Shown here piece after piece: positions 8,666 to 18,691 of a DNA stretch of 64,000 nucleotides. Both the position numbers and the translations under genes were made by a program. The notes below the pieces were generated by a model, which saw nothing but the letters and a program-made list of their open reading frames with translations, was not told the DNA's origin and ran no database searches. How positions within the stretch are numbered: position 1 is the first letter of the stretch; the number at the start of each line of letters is the position of its first letter. Origin of the DNA: CALCHA01 sp035548175 (lineage in GTDB: Bacteria > Planctomycetota > Phycisphaerae > WQYP01); the NCBI GenBank assembly GCA_035548175.1, contig DASZTO010000073.1:1-64000 (forward strand), in the 5' to 3' direction.

Positions 8666-9742
8666 TTAGCGGGCGGGCAGCGGAATCGCCACGCCCGCGG
8701 CCTGCCGGCAGATGGAGCCGAACTGCTCCAGCGTGCGCGCCATCGAATGCCGATCGCGAATGAACTGCTGGGCCTTTCGGGCGATCGCCGCCGCCCGCGG
8801 ACGGTCCTGCGTCATCTCCCGCAGCACCTCGTGCCACGCATCGGCGGTCTGCGGTCCCACCACCCGGCAGGTCTGGTTATCCAGCAGGTAGTCCGCGGCA
8901 TGATTGGGCGTGGTGATCACCGCCAGTCCGCGGCCCATCGCCTCGAGCGTGCGATACTGCACCCGCGACGCCGGCAATATGTGAATGTACAGATCGCCAT
9001 GCAGCAGCAGCGGCTCGGTGTCGTGCTGGTAGGGCACGAACGAAAAGCGATCGAGGATGTTCAATTGCTCGGCCACCCGCCAGATCGCATACTCCGCCTG
9101 GCCCGTGTCATATGCGAACAGGAGAAAATCCTGGTTCGTATCCACGAGCATCCGGCAGGCCTTGATCAACGCCTCGTAGGCCGACTTATCCTCCAGCGGG
9201 TCCAGCGACACCAGACAGGGCAGCTGTCCCTCGACGTCGTAGCAGGCGACCGTTTCTTCCGTGTATGTGCCGGGGTGAATGACGGTCACGGGCGTCGCAT
9301 AATTGGCGGGCAAGCGCGATGCGATGGGCACGGACGACGCAATGATCTGCCGGATCGCCGGCAAGCGCGCCAGCGGGGAAAACAACTCCGAAGCATCCCA
9401 GGCCCACAACACCATCGGCAGCGCCGGCACCGCATCCGCGAGCGCCCCGACGATGGCCGCGTCCGCCGAGCCCCACACGACCAGCACGTCCGGCGGATTG
9501 TCGGCGAGCGTCCGCGACAGCCCGTTGAGCCGCAGCTTCTGGAGGACCGGCAGCCGCTCCCATCCGTTCCAGCGGTAGGTGAGGCAGCGCGATCCCAGCG
9601 TCGGCAACTGCGACAGGTCCATGTCGCTGCGCGCCAGAAACGTGACCTGCTGCCCTTCGGCCTTGAGGCCCATCACCAGATGCCGCACAAACGCGGTCTC
9701 TTGCGCGAGCTGCACATCGTCAAGCCAGAAGGCAATGTCCAT
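8666..9742 (-). CDS. glycosyltransferase family 4-like protein
   Basis: This 358-residue protein has the GT-B layout: an N-terminal half starting MDIAFWLDDV, then a donor-binding half with LVSLDPLEDKSAYEALI, FVPYQHDTEPLLLHGDLYI and HILPASRVQYRTLEAMGRGL, where the E of TLEAMGRG sits at the usual GT4 nucleotide-sugar position. The acceptor cannot be predicted. It stands alone between the DUF481 gene and a small plus-strand frame; no sugar-nucleotide gene is adjacent. Confidence 0.75.
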   Translation of the reverse strand: MDIAFWLDDVQLAQETAFVRHLVMGLKAEGQQVTFLARSDMDLSQLPTLGSRCLTYRWNGWERLPVLQKLRLNGLSRTLADNPPDVLVVWGSADAAIVGALADAVPALPMVLWAWDASELFSPLARLPAIRQIIASSVPIASRLPANYATPVTVIHPGTYTEETVACYDVEGQLPCLVSLDPLEDKSAYEALIKACRMLVDTNQDFLLFAYDTGQAEYAIWRVAEQLNILDRFSFVPYQHDTEPLLLHGDLYIHILPASRVQYRTLEAMGRGLAVITTPNHAADYLLDNQTCRVVGPQTADAWHEVLREMTQDRPRAAAIARKAQQFIRDRHSMARTLEQFGSICRQAAGVAIPLPAR

Positions 9743-9826
9743 TGCGGAATCCTGTGTGGTGGACGGGGCGGTTCGCGTCAGGCGGCGATGCCAATCCGTC
9801 GAAGGGCCGGGGCGCGGCTGATTGTA

Positions 9827-10024
9827 ATGAGCGGGCGAAAGCGCGCCTATCGGGGAGCGGCGGGGGCGATGGCGATCGGCGGGATGGAGTTTCTCGGGAC
9901 TACCAGCGAGCGGGACCTGGTGAACGCGCCGGCGACGGCGGCGCTGGATTTGTCCAACGATCCCTTGCAGCGGCAGATCGAGGCGGATGCGGCGGCGCTG
10001 CGGGGTCGGGAGGAGGCGCCATGA
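9827..10024 (+). CDS. small hypothetical protein
   Basis: ATG 9827 opens a 65-residue frame with regular GC-rich wobble positions and a non-repetitive peptide (FLGTTSERDLVNAPATAALD). It is followed 18 bases later by a strong hairpin terminator, which supports a real transcript. There is no good ribosome binding site and I recognise no family. Confidence 0.4.
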   Translation: MSGRKRAYRGAAGAMAIGGMEFLGTTSERDLVNAPATAALDLSNDPLQRQIEADAAALRGREEAP

Positions 10025-10042
10025 GGGCGTGGCGGGGATGAA

Positions 10043-10069
10043 AAAGCCCCGGCGCGGGGCCGGGGCTTT
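10043..10069. terminator. bidirectional terminator between convergent genes
   Basis: AAAGCCCCGGC (10043-10053) pairs perfectly with GCCGGGGCTTT (10059-10069) around a 5-base loop. A-run on the left and T-run on the right let it work in both directions. It lies downstream of the 65-residue frame (plus) and of clpC (minus, ends at 10119). Confidence 0.75.
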
Positions 10070-10118
10070 GGTAGGTGTTGGGGTGATACCGCCTCGTTGC
10101 GGTCTGCCGGGGGACGTC

Positions 10119-12629
<2,511 letters not shown>

Positions 12630-13182
12630 TAGGGTCTCCTGTGGAGTTTCGTGGTGAATTGTACGAGTGCAGGTGCGCGGTTATCAAGTTGAGGGCGAGC
12701 GGAGCTGAGGGCGTGGCGGGAGAGTGCGACCGGGGGAGGAGTGGGTGTGATGCGAGGGGAGATGTGGGGTTTTGCTCGTAGATTTCGAAGATTTTGCAAA
12801 AAACGTTGAGTTTTTGCCGTTGTGTTTTTGCAAACGTGGGGTTTTTGCCGTTGTGTATCGGGGTTTTGGTAAAATTCGACACAGCCTGATCCTCCTGGAC
12901 CTCAGTACGAAGGCGCGAAGGGATGAAGGACACGAAGGGCCAGGAAGGGTTTTTTGAGTTTTTGGTCATGGCGCAATGGTCCTTTCGTCCATCAAGGGGG
13001 GTCGCGCCCACTTTGTGCGCACACAGAGCGGGGTGATTTGCGGTAAGGGTTTGTGGAGGTGAGGGTTGGGATGGAAATTTTTTGGGTTGCAGGCGCGCGC
13101 TGCGTGCCAGGTTGTGCGCGCGGCTGCGGAACCGCGGGTGGGATGGCGGCGTGGGGCGGTGGATGAGGGGTGGCGGCGCGGG
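12630..13182. other. intergenic region upstream of clpC
   Basis: No convincing gene. It holds a tandem T-rich duplication (12792-12856), a fragment of the CACGAAGG-type dispersed repeat around 12905-12945, and G-rich DNA without coding character. The clpC promoter must lie here, but I find no clear -35/-10 pair. Confidence 0.5.
12792..12856. repeat. two-copy tandem duplication upstream of clpC
   Basis: Unit 1 (12792-12825) and unit 2 (12826-12856) both begin TTTTGCAAA and end GTTTTTGCCGTTGTGT, differing by 3 bases in the middle. The stretch is T-rich on the plus strand within GC-rich surroundings. It could be a regulatory duplication or a degenerate dispersed repeat. Confidence 0.6.
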
Positions 13183-13287
13183 TCAGGGGGAGCTGAGGAG
13201 TTCGATTTGGCGGCGGATTTCGTAGCGGGTGGGGGTTCCGGGTTGGGTGAGGGCGGGGTCTTTGCAGGGGCGTTCGAGGACGAGGAA
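13183..13287 (-). pseudogene. 3' fragment of an unknown gene cut by a dispersed repeat
   Basis: On the minus strand 34 codons encode a plausible protein C-terminus (VLERPCKDPALTQPGTPTRY, then EIRRQIELL) ending in TGA. Immediately 5' a TAA, contributed by the adjoining CACGGAG repeat (13288 onward), closes the frame. I read this as the surviving end of a gene whose 5' part was lost where the repeat now sits. The family is not recognised. Confidence 0.35.
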
Positions 13288-13381
13288 TTAACCACGGAGG
13301 AGACGGAGAGCACGGAGGTCCGACGGCGACGCCCCCCTTACGACGACGTAAATGGCCACGAAAGGCACGAAAAACACGAAA
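13288..13381. repeat. composite dispersed repeat, copy 1
   Basis: The order is: TTAACCACGGAGGAGACGGA and further CACGGAG units, a CGACGGCGACG segment, a C6 tract, TACGACGACGTAAATGGCC, then ACGAAAGGC-type units ending CACGAAAG. The same order recurs at 17706-17801, and part of it at about 17655-17690, so it moves or duplicates as one unit. It carries no coding capacity. Confidence 0.75.
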
Positions 13382-13566
13382 GTTGCGATGTGAAAAATGT
13401 TGCGGCGCGAAGAAATTGGCGCAGTAGTCATAGGAAAGGCAGGAGACGGATTGGTTTTGGAATGGTAGCGCGGGAGAGGCACTTTTGGGAATGTTAAAAA
13501 AAGTATTGGGTTCCGTATCGGGGTCCGCAGGCGGTATGGGAGAATGGATTTATGGAGGATGCGACG

Positions 13567-13770
13567 ATGGATGTGCAGCCCATCAAGACCGAACGGGACT
13601 ATGAGGCGACGCTCAAGCGGATCGACGCGCTGATGGATGCGCGGGCCGACACGGCGGAGGGGGATCGGCTGGGGGTGCTGGTGACGCTGGTGGAGGCGTG
13701 GGAGGCGAAGCATCATGCGATCGAGGCGCCGGACTCGGTCGGAGGTGAGCGGGGGCACGCTGAAGCGTGA
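13567..13770 (+). pseudogene. truncated HigA-family antitoxin
   Basis: ATG 13567 has GGAGG at 13554-13558. The peptide MDVQPIKTERDYEATLKRID and LMDARADTAEGDRLGVLVTL match the N-terminal half of HigA-type antitoxins, up to EAKHHAIEAPD. The following helix-turn-helix half is missing: the frame goes out of register (SVGGERGHAEA) and stops at 13770. In the +1 frame SEVSGG resembles the SEV[SL]xG of the normal recognition region, so an internal deletion with frameshift is likely. No higB toxin is adjacent. Confidence 0.65.
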
Positions 13771-13800
13771 ACTCCGGACGCGCTTGGGCGGATCGAGGGG

Positions 13801-15165
13801 TTATTCGCTGGTGCGGGCGGTGACGGATTGGGCGTGGGCGTCGAAGGATTCGGTGTGGGCGAAATCGATGATGGGTTGGGCGAGGGTGGCGAGGGTGGGC
13901 TGGTCGAATTCGATGAGTGAGGTGCGTTTGCGGAAGGAGTCGGCGGAGAGGCCGGAGAAGAAGCGTGCGGTGCCGGAGGTGGGCAGGACGTGGGAGGGTC
14001 CGGCGAGGTAGTCGCCGGCGGCGACGGGGGTGAAGGGTCCGATGAAGATGGCGCCGGCGTTCTGGATGGCGCGGGCGTCTTCGCGGGCGGTGGCGGTGGA
14101 GATCTGGAGGTGCTCGGGGGCGAAGGAATCGACGAGCTGGAGGGCGTGCTGGTGGGAATCGGTGACGATGAGAGCGCTGCCGAATTGGAGGGATCTGCGG
14201 GTGAGGTTTTCGCGGGAGAGCTGGGGGAGTTGTTGCTCGAGTTCCTGCTGGACGGCCTGGGCGAGTTTGAGGCTGGGGGTGATGAGGAGGCAGGAGCCGG
14301 GGGCGTGCTCGGCCTGGGCGAGGAGCTCGGCGGCGACGTGGCGAGGGGCGGCGGTGTCGTCGGCGAGGACGATGACTTCGGAGGGGCCGGCGAAGGAGTC
14401 GATATCGACGAGGCCGTAGAGTTCTTTTTTGGCGAGTTGGACATAGGTGTTTCCGGGTCCGACGATTTTGTCGACGGGCATGATGGTGGCGGTGCCGAAG
14501 GCCATGGCGGCGATGGCTTGCGCGCCGCCGACGGCGAAGATTTCGGTGATGCCGAGCTTGGCGGCGGCGATGAGGACGGCGGGGGCGATGAGGCCGTCGC
14601 GCAGGGGCGTGCAGAGGCAGAGTTCTTTGACGCCGGCGACCTGTGCTGGGATGGCGGTGTGGAGGACGGAGGAGGGGTAGGCGGCGGCACCGCCGGGGAC
14701 GTAGAGGCCGACGCGGCGGAGGGGGGTGAATTTCATGCCGAGCTTGCCGCCCCCACCGCTCTGGGGTTTGCCGTCTTTGGCTGGGGGGGGGGGGAGGGCG
14801 GGGATGGGTTTGGGATCGGGGGTGAGCATGGCTTGCTGGTAGCGGCGGATGTTGGCGATGGCGATATCGAGGGCGTTGAGGAAGGAGTGGGGGGCGGCGC
14901 CGAGGGCGGTGGTGATGACTTCCTGGGGGACGCGGAGGGTGTCGGGGGTGAGGGTGGCTTTGTCGAATTTTTCGGTGTAGCGGAGGAGTGCGGGGTCGCC
15001 TTCGCGCTGGATGTCGCGGAGGATTTGGCGGACGGTGGCGAATTTGGAGGTGGCGGTTTCGTCGCCCTCGTCAAGGCCTTCGAGAAGCAACGGTTTGAGG
15101 GAGAGCTTGGCGCGGAGTGCGTTGACTTGGGGGGCGTCTTTCCGTGCGTCTAAGATGGGCAACAT
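13801..15165 (-). CDS. hisD: histidinol dehydrogenase
   Basis: HisD catalyses the last two steps of histidine biosynthesis, oxidising L-histidinol to L-histidine with NAD and zinc. The 454-residue protein has FAVGGAQAIAAMAFGT, KIVGPGNTYVQLAKKELYG, the zinc and catalytic region LLAQAEHAPGSC, SFAPEHLQI and GDYLAGPSHVLPT. An insertion at about 115-145 is Pro/Gly-rich (PALPPPPAKDGK, SGGGG) and is encoded over a run of more than ten G/C bases at 14784-14797, a likely slippage site. No other his gene is close. Confidence 0.95.
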   Translation of the reverse strand: MLPILDARKDAPQVNALRAKLSLKPLLLEGLDEGDETATSKFATVRQILRDIQREGDPALLRYTEKFDKATLTPDTLRVPQEVITTALGAAPHSFLNALDIAIANIRRYQQAMLTPDPKPIPALPPPPAKDGKPQSGGGGKLGMKFTPLRRVGLYVPGGAAAYPSSVLHTAIPAQVAGVKELCLCTPLRDGLIAPAVLIAAAKLGITEIFAVGGAQAIAAMAFGTATIMPVDKIVGPGNTYVQLAKKELYGLVDIDSFAGPSEVIVLADDTAAPRHVAAELLAQAEHAPGSCLLITPSLKLAQAVQQELEQQLPQLSRENLTRRSLQFGSALIVTDSHQHALQLVDSFAPEHLQISTATAREDARAIQNAGAIFIGPFTPVAAGDYLAGPSHVLPTSGTARFFSGLSADSFRKRTSLIEFDQPTLATLAQPIIDFAHTESFDAHAQSVTARTSE

Positions 15166-15285
15166 TTTCCAGCTCGCTTTTCTGATGGCTCCCGGTCACC
15201 GCTGTTGCGGGCCCTTCAATGTACCCTGGCCATTGGGTAGGATAAACAGGGCAAGGGGGGATTTCCTGGGTGCGGAGTGCGTGAG

Positions 15286-15636
15286 ATGCAGATTTTTCGG
15301 CTGGCGCTGCGGGCGGTGTTGTACCAGGATGCGGGGCGGTGGCTGGCGCATTGCCTGGAGATGGATTTGATTGGGGAGGGGGTGACGCGGGAGGAAGCGC
15401 TGGATTCGCTGTCGGAAAGCATCCACATGCAGGTGGAATTCAGCGTGGAAAACAACAATGTAGCGAACATTTTTCAGCCGGCGGACGCGCGGTATTTGCA
15501 GATGTTCGCCGCGGGCCAGGATTTGCCGCATGCGCAATTCCGTGTGGAGGCGTTCAGCGATCAGAATCTACGGATTGATCGGCTGGAGGCGCGGGAATAC
15601 TCGGGAAGCGACGCGTTGCTGGCGGCGGCCAATTGA
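15286..15636 (+). CDS. hicB: HicB-like antitoxin
   Basis: The 116-residue protein has a HicB-type partial RNase-H fold: RLALRAVLYQDAGRWLAHCL, then EMDLIGEGVTREEALDSL. The C-terminal part probably contacts the toxin or DNA. ATG 15286 has GGAG 8 bases upstream; a GTG three codons earlier (15277) is the alternative. It precedes the hicA toxin gene by 4 bases, the reverse of the classic hicA-hicB order. Confidence 0.75.
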   Translation: MQIFRLALRAVLYQDAGRWLAHCLEMDLIGEGVTREEALDSLSESIHMQVEFSVENNNVANIFQPADARYLQMFAAGQDLPHAQFRVEAFSDQNLRIDRLEAREYSGSDALLAAAN

Positions 15637-15640
15637 AGCG

Positions 15641-15889
15641 ATGTCTGACGTTCCTCTCAAGCTTCGAGAGCTTCGACGAATTCTGACGAGATTCGGTATT
15701 GCCGAGGATCCTTCGCGCGGGAAAGGGTCGCATACGCTGTTTCATGCCACGATTGACGGGCGAGCGGTCTCCTTTCCGTTGCCCACGTCGCGCGACGATA
15801 TCAATGCCGCGTACATTCGAGCGGTTCGGAAGAAGTTTCATCTTACACCGCAGTTTGGCGTTTCGGACCGGGAGTTTTATCACGGCTGA
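15641..15889 (+). CDS. hicA: HicA-like mRNA interferase toxin
   Basis: HicA toxins are small double-stranded-RNA-binding-fold ribonucleases that block translation. The 82-residue protein starts MSDVPLKLRELRRIL and carries DPSRGKGSHTLFH, in which the glycine-rich turn is followed by the catalytic histidine, then PLPTSRDDINAAYIRAVRKK. Length fits the family. It follows hicB by 4 bases, so both are on one transcript. The toxin appears intact. Confidence 0.75.
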   Translation: MSDVPLKLRELRRILTRFGIAEDPSRGKGSHTLFHATIDGRAVSFPLPTSRDDINAAYIRAVRKKFHLTPQFGVSDREFYHG

Positions 15890-15957
15890 CAGGGAGATGC
15901 CGAGACTTCCCCCCACCGAGCAACACATCGCAGCGCCACCGTGCGTGGTCGAGTACA

Positions 15958-16779
15958 TTATGCGGCGATGGTGACGGTTTGGTGAGAGTGGAGGTAGGTG
16001 ATGGCGGCTTGGAAGATGGGGAGGCCGTCGGGGTGGGCGGCGTTGCGGGAGGCGAGGGGGTGGGTGGCGGGGTCGACGATTCGTTCGGGGTGGGGCATGA
16101 GTCCGAGGACGCGGCCGGTGGTGTCGCAGATGCCGGCGATGGCGTTGGAGGAGCCGTTGGGGAGGGCGGGGTAGGTGGTGGCGGGATTGCCGTGGTCGTC
16201 GACGTATTGGAAGGCGATCTGGTCGTTGGCTTTGAGGGCATCGAGGATTTCGGGGGTTCGGGTGACGAAGCGGCCTTCGCCGTGGGCGATGGGGAGGTCA
16301 AGGAGGGTTCCCGCGGGGGGGAGCCATTTGCAGAGGGAGGAGGTGGCTTTGACTTTGATCCAGCGGTCTTCGAATTTGCCGGAGGTGTTGTAGGTGAGGG
16401 TGGCGGGGTGCCAGTCGTCGGGCCCCCCCCCAGTGAGCTGGGGCATGGGGCCGGGGAGGAGGCCGGATTTGACGAGGACCTGGAAGCCGTTGCAGACGCC
16501 GAGGATGAGTTTGCCATCGTCGACGAACTGGCGGAGGGGTTGGCGGAGGTGGTGGATGAGCTGGTTGGCGAGGATTTTTCCGGAGGCGATGTCGTCGCCG
16601 TAGGAGAAGCCGCCGGGGAGGGCGAGGATCTGGTGGTTTGCGAATTGTGTGGGATCGGCGAGAAGGGCGTTGATGTGGAGGGGGGTGACGGTTGCGCCGA
16701 CGAGTTGGAAGGCGTGGGCGAGTTCGCGGTCGCAGTTGGTGCCGGCGGTGCGGAGGATGAGGACGGAGGGAGCGGGCAT
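15958..16779 (-). CDS. purQ: phosphoribosylformylglycinamidine synthase, glutaminase subunit
   Basis: PurQ supplies ammonia from glutamine to PurL in step four of purine synthesis. The 273-residue protein begins MPAPSVLILRTAGTNCDREL, has ALPGGFSYGDDIASG, the nucleophile Cys in LGVCNGFQVL, and the His-Glu pair in MPHPERIV. ATG 16779 has GGAGACC upstream. The segment LTGGGPDDWHPA is encoded over a nine-base C/G run at 16422-16430. purL and purS are not in this window. Confidence 0.93.
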   Translation of the reverse strand: MPAPSVLILRTAGTNCDRELAHAFQLVGATVTPLHINALLADPTQFANHQILALPGGFSYGDDIASGKILANQLIHHLRQPLRQFVDDGKLILGVCNGFQVLVKSGLLPGPMPQLTGGGPDDWHPATLTYNTSGKFEDRWIKVKATSSLCKWLPPAGTLLDLPIAHGEGRFVTRTPEILDALKANDQIAFQYVDDHGNPATTYPALPNGSSNAIAGICDTTGRVLGLMPHPERIVDPATHPLASRNAAHPDGLPIFQAAITYLHSHQTVTIAA

Positions 16780-16839
16780 GGGGGTCTCCGGAGCGAAAGG
16801 GGCATTATAGGGAGCGGGGCGGGTGGGGGCGATGCGGTG

Positions 16840-16870
16840 GGGTAATTGGTAAATAGTCATTGGTAATTGG
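16840..16870. repeat. TAATTGG-type short repeat
   Basis: GGTAATTGGTAAATAGTCAT followed by TGGTAATTGG contains three to four copies of a GTAATTG-like heptad. The same heptad occurs inside the MAF gene at 27474-27503. It lies between a secreted-protein gene and purQ. Confidence 0.6.
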
Positions 16871-16874
16871 GGGG

Positions 16875-17306
16875 TTAGGGTTGGGATTGTGCGGGTTGGG
16901 GGGCGATGGTGGCGGCGGAGGCCCATTGGACGACGTCGTTTTCGACGATCATGGCGACGTAGGAAATTTGCGGAGAGGAAAGGGGTTTGATGACGGTGAT
17001 GCGGATGCCGGAGAACTGGGTGGCGAGGGCGCCGGCGGGGGTGGTTTTGGGGGTCTGGGTACCGATGGCCACCTCGGCTCTTTGGCCGTTTTCGATCTGG
17101 AGGAAGGGGCGTGAGAGGACATCGTATTTGCCGTCGGCCTGGAGGCGCATCAGGACGAATTTCACGAGATAGGTGTTGCCGGATTGTTTGGCGGTGGCGT
17201 TGATGGTGTAGAGGGCAGGGGCGGGTTGCGAGGCGGGGGGCACGGGAGCGGGGGCGGCGGCGAGGAGGAGGGGGAGGAGGGCGGCGACGGTGAGGGGGCG
17301 GCGCAT
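16875..17306 (-). CDS. small secreted protein with secretin-like segment
   Basis: The 143-residue protein has a signal peptide MRRPLTVAALLPLLLAAAPA and AAAGGA upstream of ATG 17306. The mature part contains GKYDVLSRPFLQIENGQRAE followed by VAIGTQTPK, similar to the segment of secretin-type proteins where short strands are listed as rewritten results (VLSRPxI..DNQPAxIxVG). It is too short to be a secretin. It may be part of an envelope complex; function unknown. Confidence 0.65.
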   Translation of the reverse strand: MRRPLTVAALLPLLLAAAPAPVPPASQPAPALYTINATAKQSGNTYLVKFVLMRLQADGKYDVLSRPFLQIENGQRAEVAIGTQTPKTTPAGALATQFSGIRITVIKPLSSPQISYVAMIVENDVVQWASAATIAPQPAQSQP

Positions 17307-17329
17307 GGGCGGTCCTTTCAGAAAGCGGG

Positions 17330-17665
17330 TTAGATGCTGAGGGAGGTGTGGGTGAGACGGATGGATTGGAGTTCGTTGGAGGTGATGAAGGTGGCGGGGC
17401 CGGCGGGGGTGGAGACGGCGGATTGGAGGGCGCGGTCGAGGGTGGAGGCGGGGAGGAAGGTGGGGGAGGCGGCGAAGCCGATGGTTTGGCCGGTGGGGAG
17501 GGAAGCGATGATGGTGGGCGGGGTGAGTTGGGGGTAGACGTTGGGGTCGGCGATGAAGAGGGAGCAGTGGAGGGTGTCGCCGGAGGGGAGGGGGATGTAG
17601 CGGATGGGGATTTCGCGGTAACCGTGGTGGTGGGAGGGGCAAATTTCGCGATGGGGGGGGACGGT
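17330..17665 (-). pseudogene. unknown reading frame with 5' end replaced by repeats
   Basis: About 110 codons encode a coherent peptide (YIPLPSGDTLHCSLFIADPN, then PPTIIASLPTGQTIGF) ending at 17330, 24 bases upstream of the secreted-protein start. No ATG opens this part. The frame stays open to 17917, but residues there are translations of the dispersed repeats (VLSVCSVFN, RGHLRRR). Either the repeat has supplied a new N-terminus or the gene is broken. I favour broken. Confidence 0.4.
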
Positions 17666-17705
17666 AAATGGCCACGAAAAACCGGGCGCGGCGAAGCGCA
17701 AAAGA

Positions 17706-17801
17706 TTAAACACGGAGCACACGGAGAGCACGGAGGAACGACGACGGTCTCCCCCCCAACGACGACGTAAATGGCCACGAAAGGCACGACAAGCACGAAA
17801 G
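17706..17801. repeat. composite dispersed repeat, copy 2
   Basis: The order is TTAAACACGGAGCACACGGA with CACGGAGG, AACGACGACGGTCT, a C7-8 tract, AACGACGACGTAAATGGCC, then ACGAAAGGCACGACAAGCAC and GAAAG. It matches copy 1 (13288-13381) module by module. The related CCACGAATGCACACGAATT repeat follows at 17819-17850. Confidence 0.75.
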
Positions 17802-18112
17802 ACGGCGGACGGGACTTGTCCACGAATGCACACGAATTTACACGAATGGACGTGGTGGGATTGGATGGAGCGGGAAGGGGCCACCGATGGGCGCCGACGA
17901 TTGAATTGCGGCGGCATGAAAGGGGTTGGGATTCTTAAGGGGACAGGCGGTGCGGGATGCGCGGGGTATGGAGATTTTACAGATATTTGTAAATCTTTTT
18001 CTGGGGGGTGAGCGTGTCATGGGTGTGCAGGCGGTGGGCGCGGCGGTGCAGGTGTGGGATGCTGGCGATGTTGGTGGATGCAGGAAACGGAGTTGGCTGC
18101 GTGGAGGCGAGG
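17802..18112. other. intergenic region before the sigma factor
   Basis: It holds the CACGAAT-type repeat at about 17819-17850 and then 260 bases without a convincing gene. An in-frame extension of the sigma gene back to ATG 18008 or 18059 is possible but its peptide is Cys/Arg-rich and unlike coding sequence. No clear promoter is seen. Confidence 0.4.
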
Positions 18113-18691
18113 GTGCCGGAGTCGGATGATGAGGCGCGGGCGGATCGAGCGGCGTTGGAGCGGCTGCGGGCGGGGGATCTTGGGGGGTTCGACGGGTTTG
18201 TGGATCGGTACAAGCAGCGGTTGTTCCGGTATTTGCTGGCGCGGGTGGAGTCGGTGCAGACGGCAGAGGATTTGACGCAGGACGTTTTTTTGAAGGCGAT
18301 CCGGAATCCGCCAGGGGATGCGGGGGCAGGGCGGGTGTCGACGTGGCTGTTCACGGTGGCGCAGCGGTGTCTGCAGGATCATCAACGGTGGCGGCGGCGT
18401 CGGGCGCAGCATGCGGAGGCGGTGATGGCGGCGCGGCCTGCGGGAAGGAGCGTGGATCCGGCGGCGGCGGCGAGCGCGGAGGAGGAGCGGGTGCGGCTGG
18501 CAGCATTGCTGGGGAAGCTGCCGGAGGAACAGCGGGATGTCCTGACGCTGCGGCTGCTGGGGGATTTGTCGATAGCGGAGATTGCGGCGGTGACGGGGGC
18601 GCCGGAAGCGACGGTGAAATCGCGATTGAAATATGGATTGGAAAAGCTGGCGCGGAGCGTGCCTGGAGCGCTGAAGGAGGACCGGCGATGA
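18113..18691 (+). CDS. ECF-type RNA polymerase sigma factor
   Basis: The 192-residue protein has region 2 (FVDRYKQRLFRYLLARV, then AEDLTQDVFLKAI) and region 4 (LGKLPEEQRDVLTLRLLGDL, then ATVKSRLKYGLEKL) joined by a variable linker. I choose GTG 18113, preceded by GGAGGCGAG, because upstream codons look non-coding; ATG 18059 is an alternative. The stop overlaps the start of the next gene (ATGA), so sigma factor and its membrane partner are co-translated, the usual arrangement for sigma/anti-sigma pairs. Confidence 0.88.
   Translation: MPESDDEARADRAALERLRAGDLGGFDGFVDRYKQRLFRYLLARVESVQTAEDLTQDVFLKAIRNPPGDAGAGRVSTWLFTVAQRCLQDHQRWRRRRAQHAEAVMAARPAGRSVDPAAAASAEEERVRLAALLGKLPEEQRDVLTLRLLGDLSIAEIAAVTGAPEATVKSRLKYGLEKLARSVPGALKEDRR

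Noticed and set aside
16780..17823. N-terminal extension of purQ up to 17823
   Set aside because: The frame is open but Pro/Arg-rich and antisense-like; MPAPSVLILRTAGTN is the normal PurQ start with a ribosome binding site.
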